Shown piece after piece: positions 17,770 through 25,278 of a stretch of 64,000 nucleotides of DNA. This stretch comes from Polynucleobacter sp. VK25 (GTDB lineage Bacteria > Pseudomonadota > Gammaproteobacteria > Burkholderiales > Burkholderiaceae). The DNA lies in the NCBI RefSeq assembly GCF_018687355.1, contig NZ_CP061288.1:1498144-1562143 (forward strand), read 5' to 3'. Every line of letters starts with the position of its first letter. Position 1 is the first letter of the stretch. The notes below the pieces were generated by a model. That model was given only the letters and a program-made list of their open reading frames with translations. It had not been told where the DNA came from and did no database searches. The position numbers were made by a program, and so were the translations under genes.

Positions 17770-17907
17770 TTAACCGAATACGTAACCTGTATGAGCTGCA
17801 ACCAATGCAAACAAAATAGCCAAGCTTGTAGCTGCTGCCAACATGACGACCAAGGTAATGATCTTTTTGTTGATTTCTTCTTTAGATTCGTTATGCCATT
17901 CGTTCAT
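17770..17907 (-). CDS. Small single-span membrane protein, unrecognised
   Basis: A 45-residue frame: hydrophilic N-terminus MNEWHNESKEEINKK, then one hydrophobic segment of about 25 residues (IITLVVMLAAATSLAILFAL) and a short tail ending GYVFG. AGAGGA lies six bases before the ATG at 17907, which is why I accept it as a gene. It ends nine bases before ygiD. No known family recognised. The acidic-then-basic N-terminus would keep that end in the cytoplasm. It may be a small membrane subunit or a stress-related peptide; nothing in the sequence decides. Confidence 0.6.
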   Translation of the reverse strand: MNEWHNESKEEINKKIITLVVMLAAATSLAILFALVAAHTGYVFG

Positions 17908-17951
17908 GCTAAATCCTCTGTAAACACATTATTGAATAGGGTAATTATCCA

Positions 17952-18119
17952 CTATCGACCGCGTCCGGCCTTGCGCATCATGCCTTTTCCCCCGCCAAAG
18001 CCTGCCTGAGGCCTTCCAGCTGGGCCTGCGGGTCCTTTTGGGACGGGTGGACGTGCGGGCGGCTTAGCTGCCACCGCTTTTACTGGGGTTTTTGAATCAG
18101 GTTTCTTTTCGTCAGTCAC
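17952..18119 (-). CDS. Small basic Pro/Ala/Gly-rich protein, unrecognised
   Basis: 55 residues starting at GTG 18119 with AGGAG seven bases upstream, ending TAG at 17952. The middle is rich in Pro, Ala and Lys (AAKPPARPPVPKGPAGPAG) and the end is Gly/Arg/Lys-rich (FGGGKGMMRKAGRGR). Such tails often bind nucleic acid or are disordered; this is inference only. It lies 44 bases upstream of the small membrane gene in the same direction and is divergent from the site-2 protease, starting 28 bases from it. Real codon structure and a good ribosome site support it, but confirmation by conservation is needed. Confidence 0.5.
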   Translation of the reverse strand: MTDEKKPDSKTPVKAVAAKPPARPPVPKGPAGPAGRPQAGFGGGKGMMRKAGRGR

Positions 18120-18147
18120 TTTGAGCTCCTATGGATATCATATTGCC

Positions 18148-18810
18148 ATGATTACTGACTATTCTATCCAAGCTGTCGCCATTAATGCGATTCCCTTGAT
18201 TTTTGCCATCACTATCCATGAGGCGGCCCATGGTTACGCGGCCCGCAAATTTGGCGATAACACTGCCTATATGCTGGGTCGGGTGAGCCTCAACCCAGCC
18301 AAACATATAGACCCTGTTGGCACAATCTTGATTCCGCTGGTGTTAATTCTGACTGGATCACCCTTTTTAGTGGGGTATGCCAAGCCTGTACCGGTTAATT
18401 TTGGTCGTCTCAGAAATCCGAGAATTGACTCGATTTGGGTTGCCCTAGCAGGACCGGGATCTAACTTTATACAGGCGGTTATTTGGGCAATCTTTTGGGT
18501 ACTCGTCCAAGGGGTTGGAATAGACGAGCCTTTTCTGACCTCCATGGCAAAAGCAGGCGTGATGTGGAATATCGGCCTATTGGTATTTAACCTCTTCCCA
18601 CTACCGCCACTCGATGGCGGCAGAATTTTGGCCGGCCTGCTCCCGGCCCGTCAATCGATTGCGCTTGGGCGGCTCGAACCATGGGGATTCTTCATCGTGC
18701 TTGGCCTGGTCTTTACAGGAATCATTGGATCTTTATGGATGGAGCCCCTCAGCAACTTCTTTTTAGGAATCATTAATCTTCTGATGACTCCCTTAAGGAT
18801 GATTTTTTAA
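18148..18810 (+). CDS. Site-2 protease family zinc metalloprotease (membrane)
   Basis: 220 residues from the ATG at 18148 (a TTG at 18121 would add nine unlikely residues). HEAAH in the first membrane helix supplies the zinc ligands and catalytic Glu; PPLDGGRI in a later helix supplies the Asp. Five to six membrane segments are visible. This is the compact, PDZ-less S2P group (group III-like) widespread in bacteria, with unknown substrates, not RseP. Expression probably starts in the short divergent gap with the Pro-rich small gene. Confidence 0.92.
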   Translation: MITDYSIQAVAINAIPLIFAITIHEAAHGYAARKFGDNTAYMLGRVSLNPAKHIDPVGTILIPLVLILTGSPFLVGYAKPVPVNFGRLRNPRIDSIWVALAGPGSNFIQAVIWAIFWVLVQGVGIDEPFLTSMAKAGVMWNIGLLVFNLFPLPPLDGGRILAGLLPARQSIALGRLEPWGFFIVLGLVFTGIIGSLWMEPLSNFFLGIINLLMTPLRMIF

Positions 18811-18874
18811 GCGAGAAATGCTGTTCTGGGATATGCTGAAGCAACGCAGCTCACCTGATTAATGGAGAACTATC

Positions 18875-19327
18875 ATGAAACTACAGAAATTTGTTCTAGC
18901 AAGTACCGCAACTGTTTTGACTATTGGCGCAGGTCTCGCATTTGCTCAATTCCAAAAACCAGAAGACGCTATTAAATATCGTCAAAGCGTATTTACGGTA
19001 ATGGCAAATTCTTTCGGGAAAATTGGTGCCGTTGTGAAGGGTGAAGCCCCCTACAACAAGGATGAAGTTGCGAAGAATGCAGCTATTGTTGCCATGATGT
19101 CTACTTTGCCGTGGCAAGCATTTGGTCCCGGTACTGAAGGCGGCAAAGCAAAACCTGAGGTTTGGTCAGACAACGCAAAATTCAAAGCCGCTGCTGACAA
19201 AATGCAGTTGGCTGTGGCAGATTTAAATAAGGCCGCTCAGTCTGGCGATCAAGAAAGTATTAAGAAGACGTTTGGCGCAGCAGGAGCAACCTGCAAAGGC
19301 TGCCATGATGATTTCAAAAAGAAATAA
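18875..19327 (+). CDS. Class II cytochrome c (c'/c556 type), periplasmic
   Basis: 150 residues: signal peptide (about 1-24, ending AFAQ), a four-helix bundle, and the C-terminal heme site CKGCHDDFKKK as usual in class II cytochromes. Members bind NO or carry electrons. Heme attachment would need the Ccm system encoded at 48.7-55.5 kb. GGAGA before the ATG. A b561-type membrane cytochrome gene ends 19 bases away on the opposite strand; the pair b561 and c' often occur together. Confidence 0.92.
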   Translation: MKLQKFVLASTATVLTIGAGLAFAQFQKPEDAIKYRQSVFTVMANSFGKIGAVVKGEAPYNKDEVAKNAAIVAMMSTLPWQAFGPGTEGGKAKPEVWSDNAKFKAAADKMQLAVADLNKAAQSGDQESIKKTFGAAGATCKGCHDDFKKK

Positions 19328-19346
19328 GTGATTTTTTTATTGATCG

Positions 19347-20027
19347 TTATTTCGTAATCAGGTAACCAACTACTACCGCGATCACGCTTAATAGCACTAA
19401 AGCAAAACCGCGCTGTAGTACTCCATCCTTGGAGGCCCGACCCAAGTCAGCCGGCAAATATTTTGCCTCCTCGCTTGGGTCAATTTCTTTATCGCCACTA
19501 ATCATTGGCTTAATCAGATCTTCACCTTTAAATTTCTTGTAGAAGATAATGGCAGCAATGTGTATTGTAATCAGGGTCAGTATCACTACTTGATTGCCTT
19601 CGTGAATCTCCGATAAAAATGAAGAGACCGAACCAGAGACATACTTCTCTAAGGGCCCTTTGAAGGACACCTCATCATCAACAAATAATCCTGTAAACAC
19701 CTGAATACTTAAGACAAAAAGTAGCGCAAATACAGAGATCGCACCTATTGGATTGTGACCAAGAACGTGGGGTGAGCGCCCACGCAAGTAATCGAAAATT
19801 GCTTGTTTACTTGGAATGAAAGATAAAAAGCGAGCATGGGTTGAGCCAACAAACCCCCAGATGATTCTGAAGATCAACAAAGTCAAAATGCTGTAACCGA
19901 AATAGGCATGCCATTGAATGAATTGATCACCCAAATTGATAGTCAGAAAGCTGCCGGCGATACAAACCACCAAGAGCCAATGAAATACACGGATTGGCAA
20001 GTCCCATACGCGAATGATTTTCTTCAT
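19347..20027 (-). CDS. Cytochrome b561 family membrane protein
   Basis: 226 residues, starting KKIIRVWDLPIRVFHWLLVVC, which is the family start with the first heme-ligand His. Further His residues lie in QFIQWHAYFGYS and near LITIHIAAI. Four to five membrane helices; a C-terminal helix follows a cytoplasmic stretch (DKEIDPSEEAKY). The family passes electrons from quinol to partners such as soluble cytochromes c. It faces the class II cytochrome gene tail to tail. Confidence 0.9.
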   Translation of the reverse strand: MKKIIRVWDLPIRVFHWLLVVCIAGSFLTINLGDQFIQWHAYFGYSILTLLIFRIIWGFVGSTHARFLSFIPSKQAIFDYLRGRSPHVLGHNPIGAISVFALLFVLSIQVFTGLFVDDEVSFKGPLEKYVSGSVSSFLSEIHEGNQVVILTLITIHIAAIIFYKKFKGEDLIKPMISGDKEIDPSEEAKYLPADLGRASKDGVLQRGFALVLLSVIAVVVGYLITK

Positions 20028-20070
20028 AACTTAAGGATAATCCTCTTCTCCTCTAAAATGGAGGTAATTC

Positions 20071-21276
20071 ATGAATCCTGGCAAAGCCTTTAGAACCCTA
20101 CTGCTGTATCGCGTTGGCGCGACACTAAGCTATCAAATTACGATGGTAGCGGTTGGCTGGCATCTTTACGAGATCACGAATAGCGTTGTTTCTCTTGGAC
20201 TTATTGGTCTTGCTGAGCTGGTTCCCTACTTTGCACTAGCGCTGTATTCAGGACATGCAGTTGATCACCACTCTCGCAAATGGATTGCTGCGATAGCCTG
20301 CAGCATTCATATTGCCGTTGGCTTATTTTTGACTGCTATTGCACTCGGCTGGCTTTCCCCTCCGGTGCCATTGATATACACCGCTGTAGCTTTCATTGGT
20401 ATTGGCCGCGCCCTACTGAGACCTTCCTATCAAGCGCTTTTTGGGCAAATCATTCCCCGAGACCAATTGCCGCGTTACACGGCTTATGCATCCTCTGCTT
20501 TTCAGATATGCGTGGTAACTGGACCAGGCTTGGGTGGACTCATGATTGGCTTTGCTGGTCTTGAGTGGACCTACTTGCTGGCCGCCTTCTCTGGAGCAGT
20601 CGGTTTATATGGCATTACCTTCATCAATGCTGTGCAGGAAAAGTCGAGCAATTTATCTGGTCACTTCCTCAAGAGTTTTTTGGAGGGCTTTCATTACGTC
20701 AGAAAGCATGAGCTCATTTTGAGCATCATGGCGCTCGATATGTTTGCCGTTCTCTTCGGTGGCGCAGTCTCCATACTTCCCGCTTTTGTCAAAGAGGTAC
20801 TCAATGCAGGGCCGGAAACTCTAGGGATTTTGCGCGCTGCCCCTGCAGCTGGTGCTGTGATTACTGGCATCTACCTGGCTAGGCACCCCATTCTGACGGA
20901 CTCTGGAAAATATCTGCTGATTTCGGTTGCAGGGTTTGGTGCAGCGATTATTGCCTTTGGCATCTCTAGTAATTTATGGCTCTGCGCCTTCTTCTTATTT
21001 ATCTCCGGATGTTTTGACTCTATATCCGTAGTGATTCGTGGCAGCATCATGCAGCTCACAACACCCGATCACATGCGCGGCAGAATCAGTGCCATCAATG
21101 GCATCTTCATTGGCTCATCCAATGAATTAGGCGCACTTGAATCCGGCATCGCTGCTAGCTTGATAGGCTTAGTGCCGTCTATCGTCTTCGGCGGAGCAGC
21201 AACAATAGCGATCGTCTTCATCACCTATCGCCTTGCCCCGCATCTTGGCAAACTACATCTGAAAGATATCTCTTAG
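20071..21276 (+). CDS. MFS transporter (EntS / MFS_3-like)
   Basis: 401 residues with about 12 membrane helices. N-terminal RTLLLYRVGATLSYQITMVAVGWHLYEIT and SGHAVDHHSRKW resemble the MFS_3 group that includes the enterobactin exporter EntS. GGAGGT stands seven bases before the ATG. No siderophore synthesis genes are seen in the window, so the substrate is unknown. Divergent from cytochrome b561 with a 43-base gap. Confidence 0.85.
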   Translation: MNPGKAFRTLLLYRVGATLSYQITMVAVGWHLYEITNSVVSLGLIGLAELVPYFALALYSGHAVDHHSRKWIAAIACSIHIAVGLFLTAIALGWLSPPVPLIYTAVAFIGIGRALLRPSYQALFGQIIPRDQLPRYTAYASSAFQICVVTGPGLGGLMIGFAGLEWTYLLAAFSGAVGLYGITFINAVQEKSSNLSGHFLKSFLEGFHYVRKHELILSIMALDMFAVLFGGAVSILPAFVKEVLNAGPETLGILRAAPAAGAVITGIYLARHPILTDSGKYLLISVAGFGAAIIAFGISSNLWLCAFFLFISGCFDSISVVIRGSIMQLTTPDHMRGRISAINGIFIGSSNELGALESGIAASLIGLVPSIVFGGAATIAIVFITYRLAPHLGKLHLKDIS

Positions 21277-21298
21277 TAGACGCCTCAAGAAATTATTG

Positions 21299-22240
21299 CT
21301 ACTTAATTTCCGGCAGATCTTTTTGAATGATCTTCAAGCCTGCACGCAAAGCCTCTTGATAGCGCTCACGTTCAGCCTTAATCGTTTCAGCAGTCCACTT
21401 AAAAAAACCTTCACCGGTTTTCATACCAAACTTGCCACTCGCAATGCGATCACTCAAGCACTTTGCTATCGTGGGCGCATTATTTAATGTTGGATAAATA
21501 GTGGTACCTCCGGCACCATGCACCTCTAAGCCTGCATGATCTCGTTGCATGGCTGGACCTGCCGCAATGTAGCGAAAGCCAAAGCCGAAACGAACGGCCT
21601 TATCAATATCCTCGGGAGTGCAAATACCTTCATCCACCATCGAGAAAGCTTCACGTGACAAAGCATGTTGAAGACGATTGGCTAAGAAACCTGGGAGATC
21701 TTTTTTAACAGTAACAGGCACCATGCCGCACGCAGTCATCAAACGTGAAAGGCTTTCTCCAACCATGGGCGAAGTCTTCGCACCATAAACCACCTCTACG
21801 CAAGGCACCAAATGCGCCGGCATAAAAAAGTGTAGGCCGATCATACGGGCAGCCGTTTTAAGACCGTTTGCAATTTCGCTGATCGGAAAGCTTGTGCTAT
21901 TACTCGCCAAGACTGCCTCAGGCTTTGCATATTTTTCCAACTTGGCAAATAACTCGCGCTTAATATCTAAACGCTCAGGCACGCACTCAATCACTAAATC
22001 GATATCAGACCAATCCACCTCTTCAAGTGTGCCGGCAACTGAAAGCAAATGAATGCGATGCTCATAACCAAGCTCAGTCATAGTATTTGCAAAATAATCA
22101 GGCAAGAGAGCTCGTCGTTCAGTAGTTGGCTCAACAACTTGAACAGCGCAACCACCACGCGCACAAACAGCTGCTACGTCGGCACCCATCGTGCCACCAC
22201 CGACAATCACTACCTTAGTTTCGGCTGGGGTAAATAACAT
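21299..22240 (-). CDS. 3-hydroxyacyl-CoA dehydrogenase family oxidoreductase (lambda-crystallin / gulonate-dehydrogenase like)
   Basis: 313 residues: NAD-binding VVIVGGGTMGADVAAVCARGG at the start, then VIECVPERLDIKRELFAKLE, ASNSTSFPISEIANGL, GLHFFMPAHLVPCVEVV and KKDLPGFLANRLQHALSREA, which are the conserved core of 3HCDH with the catalytic His in GLHFF. Single-domain length and context with sugar-acid enzymes fit 3-hydroxy-acid or L-gulonate-type dehydrogenases as well as acyl-CoA ones. AGGAGAAAG before the ATG. Divergent from the following island. Confidence 0.85.
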   Translation of the reverse strand: MLFTPAETKVVIVGGGTMGADVAAVCARGGCAVQVVEPTTERRALLPDYFANTMTELGYEHRIHLLSVAGTLEEVDWSDIDLVIECVPERLDIKRELFAKLEKYAKPEAVLASNSTSFPISEIANGLKTAARMIGLHFFMPAHLVPCVEVVYGAKTSPMVGESLSRLMTACGMVPVTVKKDLPGFLANRLQHALSREAFSMVDEGICTPEDIDKAVRFGFGFRYIAAGPAMQRDHAGLEVHGAGGTTIYPTLNNAPTIAKCLSDRIASGKFGMKTGEGFFKWTAETIKAERERYQEALRAGLKIIQKDLPEIK

Positions 22241-22325
22241 GAACTTTCTCCTAAATGGGGGCGGACTTTTTCTAAAAAATCCTCTTACAATGAGACCATT
22301 ATTTCAATAAAAAAGTTAGTGAGAC

Positions 22326-23255
22326 ATGATCCCCGTCAATTCGGTGCTGCAGGTCGGCCATTTCCCTGAAATTATGCAGGCAGAGATAGATCGGCGCTTT
22401 ACCCCGATTCATCACCTAGATCTGAATGCGCCTCCCCCAGTCGGAGACTTTCAGGCTATCTTGATTCGCTCTAATACCAAGCTTCCGCAAGCCCTTGTTG
22501 AGCAGATTCCCAGTATTCGTATGGTGGCAACCTGTGGTGTTGGCTACGACAACCTTCCTTTGACTTATTTGAAAGAAAAGGGCATCAAAGCAAGCAATAC
22601 TCCTGGTGTTTTGAATGATGCCGTGTGCGAACTTGCCATCGGCATGATGCTGGCTCTGCTTCGTCAACTACCGCAGGCGCAGGAGCACGTCAAAAGTACC
22701 GCTTGGTCAAAGGCGCCTTTTAGGCTCACCAGCACCCTAGCTGGCAAGCGCGTAGGCATCGCTGGGATGGGTCGCATTGGACAAGACCTAGCCAAGCGAT
22801 TAGAGCCTTTTAAAGTGGAAATTGCCTACTCAGGACCCACTCAAAAGCCTTTGCCATACAACTACTTTCCAAGCGTTCATGAATTGGCAAATGCCTGTGA
22901 CATCGTATTTTTAGCCTGCCCTGCAACTCCAGATACCGACAAGATGGTTAATGCCAAGGTATTGGAAGCCTTGGGGCCCTCAGGATATTTAGTCAACATA
23001 GCCCGTGGAAGCGTAGTGGATGAGGATGCCCTTTTATATGCACTGCAACATAAAAAGATTGCTGGCGCTGCCTTAGATGTATTCGAAAATGAGCCAAATC
23101 CAAGAGCTGCTTTTTTAAGCCTTGATAATGTATTGTTAGCACCACATATTGGGAGCGCTACCTCGGAAACACGGATAGCCATGACCAACTTAGCTGTGGA
23201 TAATTTAGAAGCCTTCTTTAAACACCAAACACTTCCATCGGAAGTAAATAACTAA
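22326..23255 (+). CDS. D-isomer-specific 2-hydroxyacid dehydrogenase (glyoxylate/hydroxypyruvate reductase like)
   Basis: 309 residues. NAD(P)-binding GMGRIG around 147-152; catalytic Arg227 (NIARGSVVDEDAL), Glu256 (DVFENEPNP) and His274 (LAPHIGSATS). The GVGYDN and NTPGVL segments are typical of glyoxylate/hydroxypyruvate reductases. It is the first gene of a run with a DapA-like aldolase (gap 15 bases), TAXI protein and TRAP permease, suggesting reduction of a 2-keto acid released by the aldolase. Confidence 0.9.
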   Translation: MIPVNSVLQVGHFPEIMQAEIDRRFTPIHHLDLNAPPPVGDFQAILIRSNTKLPQALVEQIPSIRMVATCGVGYDNLPLTYLKEKGIKASNTPGVLNDAVCELAIGMMLALLRQLPQAQEHVKSTAWSKAPFRLTSTLAGKRVGIAGMGRIGQDLAKRLEPFKVEIAYSGPTQKPLPYNYFPSVHELANACDIVFLACPATPDTDKMVNAKVLEALGPSGYLVNIARGSVVDEDALLYALQHKKIAGAALDVFENEPNPRAAFLSLDNVLLAPHIGSATSETRIAMTNLAVDNLEAFFKHQTLPSEVNN

Positions 23256-23270
23256 AACAACGGAGCCAGC

Positions 23271-24197
23271 ATGACGATTTCTCTGCACCCTTCCACCTTA
23301 CCTGCGGTGTTATCCCCTGTACTTACACCATTTAAGGCAGACGGAAGCCCGGATGCGCCTAAGCTACTAAAGCAATGCCAATGGCTAGAAGCCAATGGTG
23401 TTGGGCAGGCGATCTTTGGTACGAATTCAGAAGCAAACTCCATGTCCGCTCCACAGAAGATGAGCGCATTGACCACCCTAATTGAAGGTGGATTAAAACC
23501 TGAGCACTTGATGCCAGGAACTGGTGCAACTTCGATTGATGCCACAGTCAATATGACACGACACGCAGTGAACCATCACTGCGCAGGCGTATTAATGTTG
23601 CCGCCCTTCTATTACAAAGACGTTACTGATGATGGCTTATTTGCTTATTTTTCAGAAGTGATTCAAAAAGTAGGTAGCGCCGCATTACAGATTTATATTT
23701 ACAACATTCCACCAGTCACCAAAGTGACCTTAAGCCTCTCTTTGCTTGAGCGCTTAGTGAAGGAATATCCAAAGACTGTTGTGGGTATGAAAGATAGCTC
23801 TGGCGATTGGGCTTATACAGAATCAGTGATTAAGCTTTTAGCTCCATCAGGATTCCGCGTTTATGCAGGTAGCGAAGTATTCCTCATGCGTGCTTTGCGT
23901 GCTGGTGGCGTTGGCTGTATCTCAGCTACCGCTAACGTGAACCCCAAGGCAATTGCTGATTTAGCAGCCCATTGGACAGAATCAAATGCGGATGAACGTC
24001 AAGCAGGCTTAGATCAAGTACGTGGCATTTTTGCCAAGTATCAAATGATTGCCGGCATGAAGACTGCCGTTGCACATTACAGCAAAGATCCCGAGTGGCT
24101 TAGAGTGCGCCCACCACTCATGCAGTTAAGTGCTGAGCAACAAGCCCAATTACTTGGTGAGCTAAAAGCAATTAACTTCAGCATGCCAGGCCTGTAA
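23271..24197 (+). CDS. Dihydrodipicolinate synthase / N-acetylneuraminate lyase superfamily aldolase
   Basis: 308 residues forming a TIM barrel. Schiff-base Lys174 in VGMKDSSGDW, Tyr144 in IYIYNIP, and a substrate-carboxylate loop GTNSEANSMS in place of the GTTGE of true DapA. The loop change and genomic context point to a catabolic pyruvate-releasing lyase or 2-keto-3-deoxy acid enzyme rather than lysine synthesis. It lies between a hydroxyacid dehydrogenase and transport genes. Confidence 0.88.
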   Translation: MTISLHPSTLPAVLSPVLTPFKADGSPDAPKLLKQCQWLEANGVGQAIFGTNSEANSMSAPQKMSALTTLIEGGLKPEHLMPGTGATSIDATVNMTRHAVNHHCAGVLMLPPFYYKDVTDDGLFAYFSEVIQKVGSAALQIYIYNIPPVTKVTLSLSLLERLVKEYPKTVVGMKDSSGDWAYTESVIKLLAPSGFRVYAGSEVFLMRALRAGGVGCISATANVNPKAIADLAAHWTESNADERQAGLDQVRGIFAKYQMIAGMKTAVAHYSKDPEWLRVRPPLMQLSAEQQAQLLGELKAINFSMPGL

Positions 24198-24230
24198 TTT
24201 AAAAAACTAAAAAATCATTAGGAGACAACC

Positions 24231-25181
24231 ATGAAACTACTTAAGGTAATTGCTTTATCACTAAGCTTCCTTTGCGCAAGTGTTAGTGCTCAAAATATTT
24301 CTATTGCAACAGGCGGTACAGGTGGTGTTTACTACCCGATGGGTGGTGGCTTAGCTTCTGTCCTATCCACCAAAGTCCCTGGAATGTCTGCCACAGCAGA
24401 AGTTACTGGCGGTTCAGTAGATAACTTGAACCTCATTGGCACAGGAAAACCGTATGTTGGCTTTTCGATGGCCGATGCCGCAAAAGATGCTCAGATTGGT
24501 GAAGGTAAATTTGCTGGTAAAAAAGTGGATCTTCGTACCCTGGTAGTTCTCTATCCAAACTTGATGCACGTAGTAACAGTCGACTCTACTGGCATCAAAT
24601 CCATGAAGGATTTAAAAGGTAAGCGCATCAGCACTGGCGCCCCTGGTAGCGCAACGGAAGTAATGGCTTTTCGCTTACTGGAAGCAGCTGGTATTGATAA
24701 AGATAAAGATGTAAAGCGCGAGCGCTTAAGCGTTGCTGAATCTGTTAACGCTGTTAAAGACCGTAAGATCGACGCCTTCTTCTGGGTTGGTGGCTTACCG
24801 ACAGCAGCTGTTACTGATTTAGCTAATAGCCCCGGCATGAAAATTGTTATGGTCGATACCTCCGATGAAGTACCTCTCATGAACAAGAAGTATGGAAATT
24901 TATATTTCCCGACAGTGATTCCTAAGGCAATGTATAGCGGTATGGCTAAAGACAATAAAGTGGCTGCCGTTGCAAACATCCTCGTGGTGAATGCCAATAT
25001 GCCGGATGACCAAGCGTATAAGATTGTCAAAACCATGTTTGACAACAAGATTGATCTAGTACGTACCCATCAGGAATACATGAATGTCAGCTTGGAAAAT
25101 CAAAAAGTGAAATCAACTCCGATTGATTTTCACCCAGGCGCTTTAAAGTACTTCAAAGAAAAGAACATCAAAGTTAATTAA
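24231..25181 (+). CDS. TAXI-family TRAP transporter solute-binding protein
   Basis: 316 residues: signal peptide (about 1-20, ending SVSAQ) and the TAXI signature ISIATGGTGGVYYPMGGGLA, then AEVTGGSVDNLNLIGTG and GKRISTGAPGSATEV. TAXI proteins deliver carboxylates such as glutamate or other organic acids to fused TRAP permeases, and one is encoded 98 bases downstream. GGAGA precedes the ATG. A hairpin between the two genes probably raises binding-protein output relative to permease. Confidence 0.93.
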   Translation: MKLLKVIALSLSFLCASVSAQNISIATGGTGGVYYPMGGGLASVLSTKVPGMSATAEVTGGSVDNLNLIGTGKPYVGFSMADAAKDAQIGEGKFAGKKVDLRTLVVLYPNLMHVVTVDSTGIKSMKDLKGKRISTGAPGSATEVMAFRLLEAAGIDKDKDVKRERLSVAESVNAVKDRKIDAFFWVGGLPTAAVTDLANSPGMKIVMVDTSDEVPLMNKKYGNLYFPTVIPKAMYSGMAKDNKVAAVANILVVNANMPDDQAYKIVKTMFDNKIDLVRTHQEYMNVSLENQKVKSTPIDFHPGALKYFKEKNIKVN

Positions 25182-25196
25182 GTTCAATTTTGCAAT

Positions 25197-25222
25197 AAGG
25201 GGTGAGTCAAGCTCACCCCTTT
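25197..25222 (+). terminator. Intergenic hairpin between TAXI and TRAP genes (partial terminator)
   Basis: Ten-base-pair stem AAGGGGTGAG / CTCACCCCTT (25197-25206 with 25212-25221), loop of five. The T tract is short and interrupted (TTTCGTTTT). Since the downstream permease must be expressed with the binding protein, I read it as an attenuating or transcript-stabilising hairpin, a common feature of binding-protein operons. Confidence 0.7.
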
Positions 25223-25278
25223 CGTTTTAAAGCGGACAAAAAATAAAGTACGCATCAATATAAAAAATAGGTTGAGAC

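Noticed and set aside
18061..18147. Longer site-2 protease start at TTG 18121
   Set aside because: Adds nine residues with no family similarity; ATG 18148 gives the usual N-terminus.
24551..25048. 165-codon antisense frame in the TAXI binding protein gene
   Set aside because: The plus-strand gene is certain by motifs; the antisense product has no recognisable domain.
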